DNA of 64,000 bases from Dysidea avara (lineage: Eukaryota > Porifera > Demospongiae > Dictyoceratida > Dysideidae). Positions 21,718 through 35,900 of this stretch are shown here, piece after piece (the first letter of the stretch is position 1; each line of letters opens with the position of its first letter). The notes below the pieces were generated by a model. It made no database searches and was not told the DNA's origin. It saw only the letters and a list, made by a program, of their open reading frames with translations. Made by a program: the position numbers and the translations under genes. The stretch is taken from the NCBI RefSeq assembly GCF_963678975.1, contig NC_089279.1, positions 35,283,297 to 35,347,296 of the forward strand, given 5' to 3'.

Positions 21718-23835
21718 ATTACATTGCTACTTCTTCCACCTTCTGTGGTGTTTTATGTAATAGTTATACCATGGCTGCTATACCATGGCTGCAGAGATTT
21801 TGTTGATATAATACACCCAAAATCCCAAAAACCACAGGTAGGCCTGCGCTGATTATGCCATCATAATTGGGGCAAATAGGTAGCCAAAAAACAATGAGCT
21901 TAATGCCAGCATAATAGGTACAATTTTTGTGCAGTGGTTATCAGAGAAGCTGAAACTCTGCCTATTTAGCATGATGCCGATTGGAATGGTGTACAAATAC
22001 AGTAAAAATCAGATTTAGCTATGTCGTGAAGAAAAGATTAGCTAAAGATCGATATACACTCTAATAGAACAGTTACCGCATGTTGAAATGTCCTAATAGA
22101 ACGTTTACAGTTGCATTAAATACTCTAATAGAGCAGTCAAGACACAATTTTATATGAGCATATTTGGGCATAATTGGAACATATAATAGGGGACACTGCT
22201 CAAAAGCATAATAGGCTTAGGCCTAGCCACAGGCCTGAATGTATGTACCAGCAAAACCCGGCACTGTTGTGGTATAAGTGATATATATCACTCTAGGTAT
22301 TTCTTTTGTATATCAGTATTTGATGATCGATAGTGGTTTTAATAGCATGGGCTAATAGCCCTCAGAACATTTTTCATTTTCATACGTCATTATGCTCGTT
22401 CTACACACAATGCCAGAAAATTGCAATTGTGGAATCTATGGTGCAAGATGTTAGAAATGACTGAAACACAACCCCCCCTCCTCCCCACACACACACATAC
22501 ATACAAACAGTTAAGAACAACTCCAGTTGTGGTTTGTAAAAATGCCACCTAATTTTCACCAGTTGTAAATATATTGAAGATCAATAACTTTTAAAATCAA
22601 ATTCTAATTCCCCTAAGTTTGGGAGAGCATAATGTATGCTTTATTAAAGTATTATGTTTTAACACTTTTTTAGAAATTTGGTTTACAGGGGCGTATACCA
22701 TGCCCTCACATTTTGGTGCAGAAACATATCACAAGGTATGTGAAATCTGGTAAGACAGATTTCTATGATTTTGTTTCATTATTTGGTCATTTCTAATGTC
22801 TCACACTATAGCTTTTTTTAGTTTTGCCATTTTGTGCTACGTAACTTAGCTAATTGAGACAGTAAGTAGCTAGCTAGTTGTCCTCTTTGTGCTGTTCCAT
22901 GGTCTGCTCAATGACTGATCATGACACGTAGTGGGTAGAAGTATGTATCCACGTATTACCCAAACAATTGTTTTACTGATCATTTTATAGTTTTGTAACT
23001 ATCAACTAGTTGAAACTTAGCAACTACACTGAGCCTAGCCTAACCTGTAAACCCAAACCCACAATTTAATGCTTTGTGTCACTCAATATAACAAGTCAAA
23101 GTGCATCATAACTGGGCATTAAGGTCATGAGCAAACCTTGTTCCCATGATATATATTGCCTAGGAAATATGTGAGTAAAAACCTCAAATGGTGCCTTTGA
23201 GCACCTATGGTGGTATACGTATATTAATAGCTATATATTTTATTTATTGAATTGTTTTGATTTTGCTGCGATATATTGTAAGTATCTAATTGTGTCTGTA
23301 TGTATGTATATTGCATGTACTTGTGCTTCTGCATGGATAAATGGTTTTAGTTTAAGTCAATTTGAATCAATAAAATCTATATATATAGCATTCATTATTA
23401 ATTTGAACAAATATAGTCAAAGTTAACATTCCTTAGTAATTGTCATTCATGTTCTATCACATCATGCAGTATCTCCCAGAGTTTGGTAAGATGAGTGGGA
23501 CAAGGAAAAATCCTATATATCTCCAAGAGCTTGATGTGATCACCTGTGACATGGTTATTTATATTATATAGCTATATCATTACTAGACATAATCCAGCCT
23601 CTTCCAAAACGATGATATTAAGACTATTTAGCGGCTAAATATTGGGTGCTCACCTATTTGTCCAAGAGATAAAAGGTATGCCAATGTAATTATTTTCCTG
23701 TAATATTACTGTGTCTCTTGTTTCAGGGCATGGGTATTTACTTCAATATTAAGCGTTAGCTAGTAGTTAATCCATGCATATTTGCACAAGAATTAACAAT
23801 GAAACTAGATATTAACACTTCAACTATTTACTCTT
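21718..23835. other. No gene seen
   Basis: Non-coding. Three AATAGAACAG/AATAGAGCAG units at about 22055-22140, followed by a GCATAATAGG word also seen near 33.1-33.5 kb, so the two loci share a repeat. A C-rich/CA tract lies near 22470-22500. Confidence 0.4.
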
Positions 23836-24113
23836 GCAAGTGGTAGTGTTGGGAGTAACGCGCTACTTATGTAACGCGTTACGTAATATTATTACTTTTG
23901 TGGTAACAAAGTAATATAACGAAATACGCTATGAAAACTGGTAATATAACGAAAGATGCTTTACTTACAAACGTAACGCGTTACCTAAGTAATATAATTA
24001 CTGTAACGAGTCTAATATGACGTAATATTATTATTAAAAGTAACGAAGTTACTAATCTCGTTAGTAATCCTCTGAGTAATGCCTAACCACAACGAAGTAA
24101 CGAGGCCTACTGA

Positions 24114-25994
24114 ATGAAGCTTATTCACCAGCTTCTTACTTATAACCATTATAGTAAATATACTTCCCAACGAAACCATGTGAAATATTTGATAAGGTCT
24201 GCTAAAGTCAAGCACGATGAACTAATGATGCAAAGGTTTAAATCTAATCCTAAGATGTTGTACAGTTATGTGAGAAGCAAAAGTAAGGTGCGATCTAGAA
24301 TTGGTCAACTGGAAAAAAGTGATGGAACTCTCACAACTAATGACAAAGAAACTGCTGGTGTTTTGAGTTCTTTTTTCAAATCTGTATTTACTGTTGAAGA
24401 TACCTCTGCTGTTCCAAACTTTCCTACTAAAGTAAACACTACACTGAATGATATTTCATTTACTGAATCTGATCTATATAGTGTGTTAAAATCTTTGAAC
24501 CCCAACAAAACTCCTGGTCCAGACAATGTGCACCCCCAGCTTTTAAAGAATTGCGCACATAGCCTGACAAAACCACTTTTTCTGTTGTTTGTCCAATCAT
24601 TGAATAGTGGTAAACTTCCTAAGGAATGGAAAATGGCGAATGTTACACCTATCTTCAAGAAAGGTTCCAAAACTAGTGCAAGCAACTACAGGCCAGTGAG
24701 TCTAACATCACAGGTTGTCAAAATCCTAGAATCTTTAATACGCTCAAGGATAATGCAGTACTTAGAAGATAACAACATTGTCACACATTGTCAACATGGT
24801 TTTGTTACTAAGAAATCTTGTTTCACAAATCTTTTGGAGACATATGAAAACTGGACTCTTGCACTAGACTCGGGTCATGGTATTGATGTCATCTACCTTG
24901 ACTACAGAAAAGCTTTTGATTCTGTGCCTCACTGCAGACTCGCTCAGAGGTTGGCTGGCTATGGTCTTGATGGTAAGATTTTAACATGGTTGACTGATTT
25001 TCTTTCGGATCGTTTGCAAAGAGTGGCTTTAAATGGAGAGGTTTCTGAATGGCTGGAGGTGACTAGTGGAGTACCACAGGGTTCCGTACTTGGGCCGCTT
25101 CTTTTTGTTTTGTATATAAATGACATAGCTGAGGCCATACAATGTGACTTGGAAGTCTTTGCTGATGACACCAAACTATACTCGATTATTGAGACTATTG
25201 AAGATATTCTTAGGCTTCAGCAGGACTTGAATAATGCCCAGGAATGGTCAACACTGTCTCTTCTAAGCTTGAACATTGACAAATGCAAAGTAATGCACAT
25301 CAGAAATACATTAGCTTCTAATTACTATGTGTCAGATTCAGCTAGCCTTACAAATCTAAGTGTAGTCGAAAATGAGAAGGACCTGGGTGTTTGGGTGACC
25401 AACAAGCTGGACTCAAGTCTCCACTGTCAGAAGGCTGTAGCAAAGGCGAACATAGTTATTGGGATGATAAAAAGAACTTTCCCGAGTATGTCAAAGGATC
25501 TTTTTCTGTTTCTATACAAAACTTATGTGAGGCCTCATCTGGAATACATTGTGCAGTTGTGGAGCCCTTATTTACTTAAGGACATAGACATGCTAGAAAA
25601 GGTGCAAATGAGAGCAACTAAGCTAATTAAAGGATTCAACGGGCTTCCATATTCAACTAGATTACAAAAACTAGAATTGTATTCACTTTACTGCCGACGC
25701 GAGCGAGGAGATTTGATTGAAACTTATAAGATATTAAAAGGGTACTATGACATTGAATGGTCTAAACTGTTTACGTTGAATACATCAAATACCAGAGGAC
25801 ATTCTTTGAAACTCTTTAAGAAGCAGTGTAGAACAAAACAGAGATTAAATTTTTTTACCCAACGAGTTGTCAACATTTGGAACTTACTCCCACACCATGT
25901 AGTATCCTCACCCACTATAGCTCTTTTTAAACAACAATTGGACTGTTATTGGAAACAACAAGGACATGGATATGAACAAAGGCCTAGTGCCTAA
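24114..25994 (+). CDS. Non-LTR retrotransposon reverse transcriptase (CR1/L2-like LINE)
   Basis: A 626-residue uninterrupted frame, the best-preserved LINE here. Reverse-transcriptase blocks in order: NKTPGPDNVHPQLLK, then ANVTPIFKKGSK...NYRPVSLTS, QHGF, DVIYLDYRKAFDSVPH (catalytic Asp), SGVPQGSVLGPLLFVLYIND, FADDTKLY (catalytic Asp pair), then a thumb ending RVVNIWNLLPHHVVSS. There is no endonuclease domain, so the 5' end is truncated; the nominal start ATG is probably not the native one. An AAT microsatellite (about 26033-26064) follows the stop by ~40 bases and is the 3' tail. It sits inside the hAT-like element. The open frame suggests recent insertion, though truncation makes it non-autonomous. 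Confidence 0.92.
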   Translation: MKLIHQLLTYNHYSKYTSQRNHVKYLIRSAKVKHDELMMQRFKSNPKMLYSYVRSKSKVRSRIGQLEKSDGTLTTNDKETAGVLSSFFKSVFTVEDTSAVPNFPTKVNTTLNDISFTESDLYSVLKSLNPNKTPGPDNVHPQLLKNCAHSLTKPLFLLFVQSLNSGKLPKEWKMANVTPIFKKGSKTSASNYRPVSLTSQVVKILESLIRSRIMQYLEDNNIVTHCQHGFVTKKSCFTNLLETYENWTLALDSGHGIDVIYLDYRKAFDSVPHCRLAQRLAGYGLDGKILTWLTDFLSDRLQRVALNGEVSEWLEVTSGVPQGSVLGPLLFVLYINDIAEAIQCDLEVFADDTKLYSIIETIEDILRLQQDLNNAQEWSTLSLLSLNIDKCKVMHIRNTLASNYYVSDSASLTNLSVVENEKDLGVWVTNKLDSSLHCQKAVAKANIVIGMIKRTFPSMSKDLFLFLYKTYVRPHLEYIVQLWSPYLLKDIDMLEKVQMRATKLIKGFNGLPYSTRLQKLELYSLYCRRERGDLIETYKILKGYYDIEWSKLFTLNTSNTRGHSLKLFKKQCRTKQRLNFFTQRVVNIWNLLPHHVVSSPTIALFKQQLDCYWKQQGHGYEQRPSA

Positions 25995-26032
25995 GCATAT
26001 TTTTGTATTTTAGTGTTGTGTGTATCCATTAT

Positions 26033-26033
26033 C

Positions 26034-26064
<31 letters not shown>
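26033..26064 (+). repeat. (AAT)n LINE tail
   Basis: Short AAT array ending the LINE; complementary ATT runs end other members (for example 50371-50400). Confidence 0.8.
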
Positions 26065-26066
<2 letters not shown>

Positions 26067-26292
26067 CAAGGTTTGCACATTGTCCAACAACGCAATGATG
26101 TCACGTGATAAGGTGGTAGTTTCACACGTGACAGCTTAAGGCTGTGGACACAAAGTAATATAATATGTAATATTATTAGTTACTTTATTTTATGGGTAAT
26201 ATGTAACTGTAACTAAATAGTTCTGTTGCAAGTAATATGTAATATGTAACTAGTTACTTTTACAAAGTAACTTGCCCAACACTGGCAAGTGG

Positions 26293-26973
26293 TGTGTGCT
26301 ACGTATGTGTATGCACACAAGTATGTAACACATAGTAGAGCAGTGTAGTGCGAACAGTTTATATTTGTGATACAAAACGAAACTTTCCATGTAAATTGCA
26401 CTCCTATGACATTTATAATGCCATTGCAGATTTGACCTTTGGTGAACTCTATAACCATTCTACATTGAAAATTCATCATTTTTGTCTTTTTATTCCTGCT
26501 GAGGCATCTTTAAACATGTATGGTTTCTGAATGAATTAATTTTATATAGGATTCTATAAAGTTATTAACCTATTGGTATAATCAGGGCAGATAAAATGAA
26601 ATTTGCCTTTTGCTTCAAACAAAAAGTAGTTTCACCAAAGGTCAAATCTGCAGTGGTACTATATCAAAAAAAATGCCATAAGGAGTGTAGAAATTTTCGT
26701 AGTTGTATCACAAAGTGCATAAAATACTCAATTTTATGCTATACCATGCACTCTACTACCATGCACTCTTGGCAAGTTTTTGGTCACAGGCTTACAGCTT
26801 TAGATCATGCAGTTACTTCTGTATTACGGACTAGCATGCCCTTTATAAAGATCAAGTTGTTTATGCACAGAATACACATCATATGTACAAGTATTATATG
26901 TATCAAGCATTAGAGTCTGCAAAGGAACAATTTTAATTTGTGCATTACAAAATTTATCCTGAATAGCTATACA
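26293..26973. other. No gene seen between the hAT-like element and TMEM165
   Basis: Non-coding, downstream of the TMEM165 stop codon. Two short open frames (26348-26530, 26596-26913) lack recognisable features. Confidence 0.4.
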
Positions 26974-29900
26974 CTATTCACTATCAGGACTATGCAATAG
27001 TGCTGTGAATGAAAACAATAAGAACACTAGTCCTCCTAATAAAGTGACATTCTTTACTGATATCTTCTGAGCAATCAACTGTCCACCAATTACTGCTAAT
27101 GCCGTACACAGAGCATGTCCAATTGTACCACCAATTGTAACTCCATAAGGATCCTATAAAGGTATAACATGTAAGAGTATAAGATGCATGAGGTTATATA
27201 CACTGCTCACAGTGCTCAGGGGGAACCATGCAGAATTTTAGAAAGGTGGGGCTAGCAAAAGTGAGAGATCTGATAGGCTAAATATTTCCCCCTGAAGCTA
27301 AACTAATGTCACACAAAAGGGTTAAAGGAATAGCTGTTTTGGTTTAGTTGCAACAACCAACTGCAAAGTAGTAACAACATTTATACAATGACTTTCTTCT
27401 TGCTAAAAGTAACCTTGTGCTGAAGGTACTGTTCCGCAGTGTATACAGGAGAAGAACTTTAAAGTATAGTTATTTTATGCAATACAGCATCAGTACTTTC
27501 AGTGCACATTACTTTCATTCAGTTTATGCAGTGCACATTCTAATAAAATTTAACATCATTTTAGTTAACAAGGCTACAGCATCTCTAGACCTCTTACTTT
27601 AAGAGCTATGGTAGCACCTCTAGGTGCTACTATATAGTTTTAACAGCATGACTGCTAGATCACTACTACTTTTTTCTTGCATGGATATATACTAGTGCAA
27701 AGTATTTAGCAGATGTACCCCTGCAGACTTGTACTGCTGCATGATTTTTAATATGCTGTATATCACATTAATATCAAAAGTAAAAATGGTGCATTGCATG
27801 TTGTGTCCTAACATATTATATGTGTTCAAATGTATAGTAACTCCCCCTCCCCCCACCTGCATATGATCAAATAAGTTAAAATAACATACTTCACGAGCTG
27901 CTAGTATGATAGTAGCAAATTGAGACCGATCTCCCCACTCAGCCAGGAATGTTAAAGTGAAAGCTTGCAAAACAACTGCAGGTAGTTGTCGGAGGAGCCA
28001 TATTCTTCTCCTGATTGGTGGAGTAGAGTTCACTACACCCTTCTCTACATCGTCCTATAAAATTTACCTCTACATTAATTGTTCAATAAAAGTAGTACAA
28101 AATGTTCTATAGTGACTGCTACATGAACTATATTTTTGTATCACAAAACCTACCATTATACTTCTATACATTATGGAGTTGGGGTAACTATGTAGTTACG
28201 TTTGTAGCTGAGTTATGTAGATTATTTGGCACAGCTACAGGGTAAACTGCTTCAAGGAGTAGGGTTATAGCACTTTACAGTGACCAGCTCTGAAAAATTA
28301 GTTTGTAGGTAGATTTTCCATTGTAGGAGTGCCTTTTGGTGGTTTGAGAAGAATTGAGATAAAGGCTATTGAGATACATATAACAAAAATGCCAACTGTG
28401 CACATGTGTATTGGGCATGCTACCTAGTTCATAAATAAGCTGCTAAAAGGGATGAGCTGAAAATTAAATGTAAGTAGATTACTCATCATAGGAAGGCCTG
28501 TCAGTGGAATAGACAATCTGGGTTTAGTTATAATGCGAAAACCAACTACCTGCAGCAAGTGTGTGATCAAAACACTCCACAATAGAGCAGTCACAGTCAT
28601 CTACAAATTCAATTAGAGGTGTCACAATGTATAGAGTTCAGCTGTGTAGCAAATCATCCTGCAGAGAGCTCAGTTACAAACAAGTCACCCTGTAGAGAGT
28701 TTAGCTACATATCACGTCACCCTATAAAGAGTTCAACTATACATATACATTTTAAGCTACTCTGAAGAGAGTTCAGCTACTTTCAAATTATGCAAATCAC
28801 CCTGGAGAGTTTAAGTACAAATAGGTCACCCTGTATAGAGAGTACAACTCATCCTGTAGGAGAGATTACCTACATTACAAGTCACTCAGCAGAGAGTTCA
28901 GCTACATTACAACAAGTCACCCAGTAGAGAGTTCAACTATATACTTTACAAAAGTCTCCCTATAGAGAGGTCAGCTTTAGCTATGTGATATAATTATTTA
29001 GTTTTATAAGTAACTACAATTTAATTTTTCTTTTTGTCTTGCCAGGGCTCCAGTTATTATTACTTTTCTAGTAACTTGGTTAGACTCCTGACCCCTTATA
29101 ATTATTGTACATGTAATTGTCAAATTATGATGTCATCATTATCATGAATAATAATAATAAGATCACGGTCACCAAATGGCTCTACAATAATTATTAAGAC
29201 TTGGTATTGACTAGCTACCCTTTGGCTAGCTACTGGCTCAATCTTAATAGTTATGCTGTCAGGATAGGTCAAACTGCATCCGGCACTGTGACCCTCAGAC
29301 TGAGATGGTGAATGTAGAATGCCTCTGCACTGGCAAGCTAATTATAGTTTGTCTGGATGCTCCCAGTATTGCATCACTGCATGCACAAATCAGTTAATTA
29401 CTCTGGTGCATTGAGCTTCACGTAGTGTCACTAGGCTATAGCTATCATCTGAAAAGGGTCAGAACTTTCTGCTCATGTACGCCCATGCTGATAGATGTCA
29501 GACATAAAACTGCCAGAAGGATGGTGAGTGTTCTCTATCTGCTTCTGTCTTGTCGGGTGTCCCACAGGGAACAGTTTTAGGACCATTGATGTTTCTTATT
29601 TATATTAATGACATTTCAGAACAAGTATTATGTCTCTTTGCTGACGACTGTTTACTATACAGAATAATTAGCACAGAAACTGATGCACAACAACTACCAT
29701 CAGATCTAGACTGTTTATCTCGATGGGCTGAAATCTGGCAAATGTCTTTCAACGTTAATAAATATGTGGTCATGAAATGTAGCAAGTCACTATCTATCAT
29801 CTCTTTTAACTATTCACTTAATGGGCATGTATTAGACATAAAAGCTGAACACACTTACCTACGGATCATCTTACACAACATATGTCATGGGATTTTCATG

Positions 29901-32900
29901 TAAATAACACTGTTACTAAAGCTTCCAGGGTACTAAATTTTTTAAAGCAAAATTTATCAAGTTGTTCTCAAAAAGTCAAAGAACATATTTTACAATTGTT
30001 TGTCCTATTTTAGAATACGCATCTGCTGTTTGGGACCCTTACCAGCAAGTACATATCAACTCATTGGAAAAAATACAGAGGAGAAGTGCAAGATGGGTAT
30101 GTAACAACTATAGCACATATAGTAGTGTAACTACTATGATAGAATCTCTAAATTGGGTCACTCTAAGAGAACACCGTAAAATTGCTAGATTGTCCTTCTT
30201 TCATGAAATTGCTAGTGTAGTAAATATACCACAACATTTTTTAGACACACTCGCCACCACCATCCACTTCATTTTATCCACTTCATTTTATCCACCCAAG
30301 CACAAACACCACAGCAATATTGAAACAGCTACTTCCCAAGAACTATTGAACTCATTATCAACCTCATTAATTAAATGGCTGATAAGAAATTATTTCTAGC
30401 TAACATTTGTAGCTAACTAATACTGATTATGTCCAGGGGGAAGAAAATTACAAGGAGGAGGGGGGAATTTACAAGGGAAGAACATAATGTACAATTAACT
30501 ATTTACAAATGACAAACACTGCCTGCCCAGTAATAATAATAAAATACAAAATTTTCCCAAAACTCTGAGGTCGATGTATAAATGATTCCAGGAAACCCAT
30601 CTGCACATAGCTATAGCTCCACTGGTAAGCAAATGATTTCTCTGAAATACACATGGTCAATGTTACACAAACAGATTTAGGGAATAATAAGGCACTTGTG
30701 GTGGTAAAAATTACCTGTGTTGCAGATATTTTTTCTTTAAGTATATATATATATATAGCTATAGTCCATGTATGTGCTATCTCATGAAATACCTACAGTA
30801 TAATATTATTAGCTATGGCTTATTCATGAAGTGAAATAACGTCCCATGAAAATTATTTAATGCATTCATGGTATAAGATATAACATGCCCATGAATTGCT
30901 AAATTTTCATAGGTACCTGTAGGCAGTGTCCATGAAAACTACATGATATTTCATGACATATCATCATCGGCATTTTCATAGGCTGTTCAAGAAACTTACT
31001 TACTTATAACCATAATTATAGTAATTAGCTAGAAATTGTATGCATATATGATTGTACCATTTGGGGTTTTCACTCCCTGGGAAAACCAACTGAGCTGACT
31101 GCCCAGTACCTAATCTTAAGTCATCTTTGGGTTTCTATTAAGCACAACCCTGTGACAAGGCAGGGTATAATTTTGCATGTATATATGCTCCTGAAGCCTG
31201 ATCCTTCCTTGCCTATAGAGTATAAAATCAACGGTATTAGCTACACAGTACATATCTTACACATATAAACAAACCTGCAGTAAGCTACATATATTTGACT
31301 TGAAAAGTAATTAAAGAATATTAGCTTTGATAGTACAAATAGGTAATGAGTTCCAATCATGAAAGGTAATGATAAGGTAATGGTAATAACAGTGGTTGTT
31401 ATGATAATGATTAGTTCTAGTTGCTGATACAGTATTTCCAGTTTATTCAGTTTATATACATTCATATGCCTCCAAATATGTTATGCTGACCACTAAGCAG
31501 CAGATTTTACCAATTCATCTTATTTAATTTGTTTAGATTATATCGCATAAAGTTTAGCAACTTTATTGCACTATATACGTATAGCAATGTTATTAATGTA
31601 TGGAGAGAATGACATTAATTTATGAATGGAATATGTAGGACTCCAATTAAGATATAGCTGTAGATGTTGATTTGTATCGCTGTATGAGTACTGATTGTCA
31701 ATGTAATACTGGAACTCAGGTGGTGAGATAGATCTTGAGCAGGTAGATAAGTACGACACGTTTGTTGATGTTTAGGCTCATCAGCCATTGTTTAGTCAAT
31801 TGAATAATGTGATTTAAATGCTGCTGTACATGATGACAATCCTGTTTATGAATGACGCTGTATAGTACACAGTTGTCTTCTAATAATGCAGAAATATTAG
31901 TAGTATTGTAATTGCTGGGTGAAAAATAAAAACATTAGTGGGGCTAGGAACACCTGAATCAGCATGAAGGCAAGTTAAACTGTGACCCTTGATGACAACT
32001 GGTTGTAATCTCTTGGTAAACCAGCTGAATATCCAGTTGTAGACATTACCTTGAATTCCATAGTTCTCAGCAAATGCTGGTGTGGTATAGTATCAAATGC
32101 TTTGTGAAAGTCAGTAAATGTTATAGGTCAACTGAAAGGTGCATGCATGACAACCCAGTATTAGTTGAATTTCAACATTAAGTAACTGGGTCTCGCATGA
32201 ATGATTGGATCTAAAACTGCATTGTTTGTCACTAATAACTGTCCCATTATTTGCAGTGATAGAGGATGTGTTCTAACAGTTTACAACATCATGAATTGAT
32301 TTTAAAATTTGCAAGTATTACAGCTTTTTTCTATTATTGTTAACCAATAAAATGCTTTGGTTGCTTAAAAAATATTTTCTGCAATTGTTTTTAATGCTGC
32401 TATTATTCTCTGTCAGATTACAAAGGTCAAACACAATGCGGCATTTCCAAGTCTAGGGAATCAATATTTTGTGTTGGATTATGTATGTATCCCCTTTTTT
32501 GAATGTTGGTGCGACATTGGATGTTAGCCAGTCTTTTCCTAAGTTAAAAGATTGAGTAAATAATATTTTTTAAAATTGGATCACAACAGTGCTTGAGAAT
32601 AAGCTAGAGCTGATATGTTATCAGGTCCGCACGATTTGGATGACTCTAACTCAATCAACTGAGGTTGGAACATTGAGCAATGGTATTATTGGAAGTGCAG
32701 ACCTTTCAGGAGCATTAGATAGATTTTCTTTAGTAAAAACAGATTGAAGTTGTTTGTTGAGGATCTCAGCCCGATCTTCAGAATGGTACACGTCAAGTGA
32801 ATATTTTCTACTTTGAGTGGTGCTATTCTGTGAGTATCTTTACAAATAATTTTGACATCAATTTCTTATACATAGTTTACACCACTATTTTCAAAATGTT

Positions 32901-35900
32901 TTGTATACTGTTTCATCTGTTTCTTGATATAATGAGTTACCCATGATAATTCTTTGGCAGGTCTAGACATTGTTTTTAGTTATGGCATTATTAATGGCCT
33001 GCTTCCAGTTTTCTTGCACGTTATTGGAATAGGGGTCTAAGAAACGAAATTCATCAGATTTATATATGTAAGTTGAGTCATGTTACCCCTGTTGTATGTA
33101 TAGAAATATTTAGAGACCAGCCGATTATGTTGGCATAATTTTGAGCATAATAGGTGTCTGAAAGCATTGAGCATAATGCCAGCATAATAGGTAGAATATT
33201 TGTGTAATAGTACGAATTCTTGCTTATCAAAATAGCTATCGCAGAAAGTTCGATATACTCTATAGAACAGTCAGTAACTCTAATAGAACAATCTCATAGC
33301 TGAATGTTCTATTAGAGTATATCGATCTTTTCTGTGATATGCACTTTGACAAGTAAGTTTGTGCTGCAGCCACTTATTATTTATCCATAAATTGGAAATT
33401 ATTAGCAGAGCATGAGAACTGAGGCGTAAATAATTGGGCATAATTTGAGCATAATGGGTAAGTATTGAGCATAAATTTAAGCATAATAGGTAAATTTTTG
33501 AGCAGTGCAGCATAGCATAATAGGTAAAATTATGATCATAATCGGCGGGTCCCTAGAAATATTGGATTTCCAATATCGGTCTAGTGTGACTTTACCCGTA
33601 CACGTACATGAGCGAGTAGTCTAAAACTGTGCTCTATTTATGTATGTGTGACAGGACGAACACCTCAAACTACAGATTCTTTTTTGTGAACAATGTTTCT
33701 AGCTTCCCAACTCATTTCAGTCATAATCAAGCGTATGCATTCATTATATAGCCTTTTAGTTTCTTATCCTCACCCATGTCACCACATCAATGATATGGAA
33801 TGCAGCCATTAAGCAACCTTCTGAGTTAGTATTTAGCTAGCTAGCAGACTAATTATAAATGTGTGAACTACTAAAATTCAGCCATCTATATAATACATAA
33901 TGAATCCATCCTCCCACATTACTATTTAAGATGAAAAAGTAATAAGTTCATGTGGCCTAATCTCAATAATTTCTGTACAGTAGCTAATAATACCTCGAAT
34001 ATTATATAGTCATGTATAGCTAATAAACATGTATACAATTAGCTTATTGTTTGTACCTCATTTGCCTTGTTTATCTCTTCACGAGTAGCTTCCATTTCCT
34101 CTTTTCCTTCATCAGGACTCATCTTATAGCCATCATAAAGCATTTTAATACCAAGTATTGCTAATAAAATTGTACCAGCACAATACGTTAAAGTTTTTGG
34201 TATGATCACAGTAGCAAATCCCAAGAACACTGATAAAACTGTCATAAATCCTAGTGCAGAGAGTGCACCTGAGAATACTAAACATCGTGAATGCTGCATG
34301 GCAAGAACTACAGCAATGAAGAAGGTCTTATCACCCAGCTCTGTTACAATTATGACTGATAAGGAAGCCACAAATGCATGGACAAATCCAAAGCTCTGTA
34401 TCAGAACATCTCCGTTTTCTTCATTTTTCTATGGGTATAGCAGATTGTTGACCACAGAGTTTTATAACATTACAATATGACGTTACAGTACATACAGAAA
34501 AATTTAACTAAGAAGCGTTATACCTACTTTAAGTGTCTCAGTACAGAAACTGCACAGTATAGCTATTGCCTGTAGTTGATAATGAACAAATATTATAAGA
34601 AGCCATTTAATTTGCGCAAGACTGAATTCTTAGTGGGATAAAAGTCATGCAGTTTTATCACATAGTTATATTCATAGAATATCATAGTTATTGACACTTG
34701 TTCCTGTGTTTTTACCTCAGACTCATGTCAAAAATTGGATAGACACTTTGCTTAAACTATATGTGACCGGATTTGCGAAAAGGTACCTTTTTTCACACAC
34801 AAAATTTGACCCATTTTTGAACTTTAAAGCTTCATAACATTTTGATCATGGCATATACATGCTTGCAATTTTCACTGAATGTGGCTACAGTATCTGGCTA
34901 CAATTTGATACTAACAGCAAGTTAATCAGTGTAAGGAGTCAAGTGTTACATCATTTTGTTTGTTGGTATGTCAAATGTGTGGAAAAGGTACCTTTTCGCA
35001 AATCCGGTCACATATACTGAGTCATTTAACATTCAATGCATGCATGCAGGCAATGATATATGATATACTCAAGTGTATTATATGGGCACACATACATGAT
35101 ATTACATATGGTTTACAGTGAGGTATACCGTGCTTATTTATACTATGTTATAGCATTAGCCATGCCTGACTTATTGAATTATATGCTGGTGTTTTTCTCT
35201 ATTCATCTACCATAATATACTCAAATCTACACTAAATTATGAAAAAATACTGAAAAACTGATGAATGCATGGAGTCACAGATTAGGTAACTCTAACAAGA
35301 TAATGAGTTAATGTAGTTGACATGGCTCAGACTATATAGCTATGATTGCATTGGTGAGGCATGACACAAACAGTGGATGAGATAATATTATTGTAGTGGC
35401 AGTTTTAGTAATGCTGCTATTTAAAATTTTCAAGGTTAATACAAGCACCATCTATTTTACAGCATTTCAATAAATAAAAGAAAAAAGAAGAGTGTCTTTG
35501 CATGTCTTGCTCAAACTGTGGGTAGACTCGGAAGCAAACTCTGCCCAATCCTGTTATGACTGATGCATGGAATTGTCCCCACTCCTGATGCAGCATTCAC
35601 CATGTCGAACATCAATAGCAACCTTCCGTATCCGGCAAAAAATGAGTGGCCCTATTATCTCCAGACTGTTCCATGACTCAGGAACTTATCCGCCGCACCA
35701 ACGAACACTGATGTATGCACAAAATCCCCAAGCACCCATGGTCTCAACAAACAGAAGGGAGAAGTAAAAAAGATGGAGTTAGCAGTTCGCACTTATCGCC
35801 ATCTAAACCTCAACACCACCACACCATTTCTATTTTAGGCCCCTATTTGGTGATTATTAGTTTCTCATCCACCGCCCACATCCTTCTTAAGCTACCGCAT

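Larger units (their letters stand above)
23844..26284. mobile_element. hAT-like element carrying a nested LINE
   Basis: Left end TAGTGTTGGGAGTAAC, right end GTAACTTGCCCAACACTG; the termini are inverted repeats (YAGTGTTGGG). Both ends are flanked by the 8-bp direct repeat GCAAGTGG (23836-23843 and 26285-26292), the hAT signature length. The host element is AT-rich with many GTAAC/GTTAC words (TAACGCGTTAC) and no transposase, so it is non-autonomous. Its middle (about 24100-26065) is occupied by a LINE. Confidence 0.85.
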
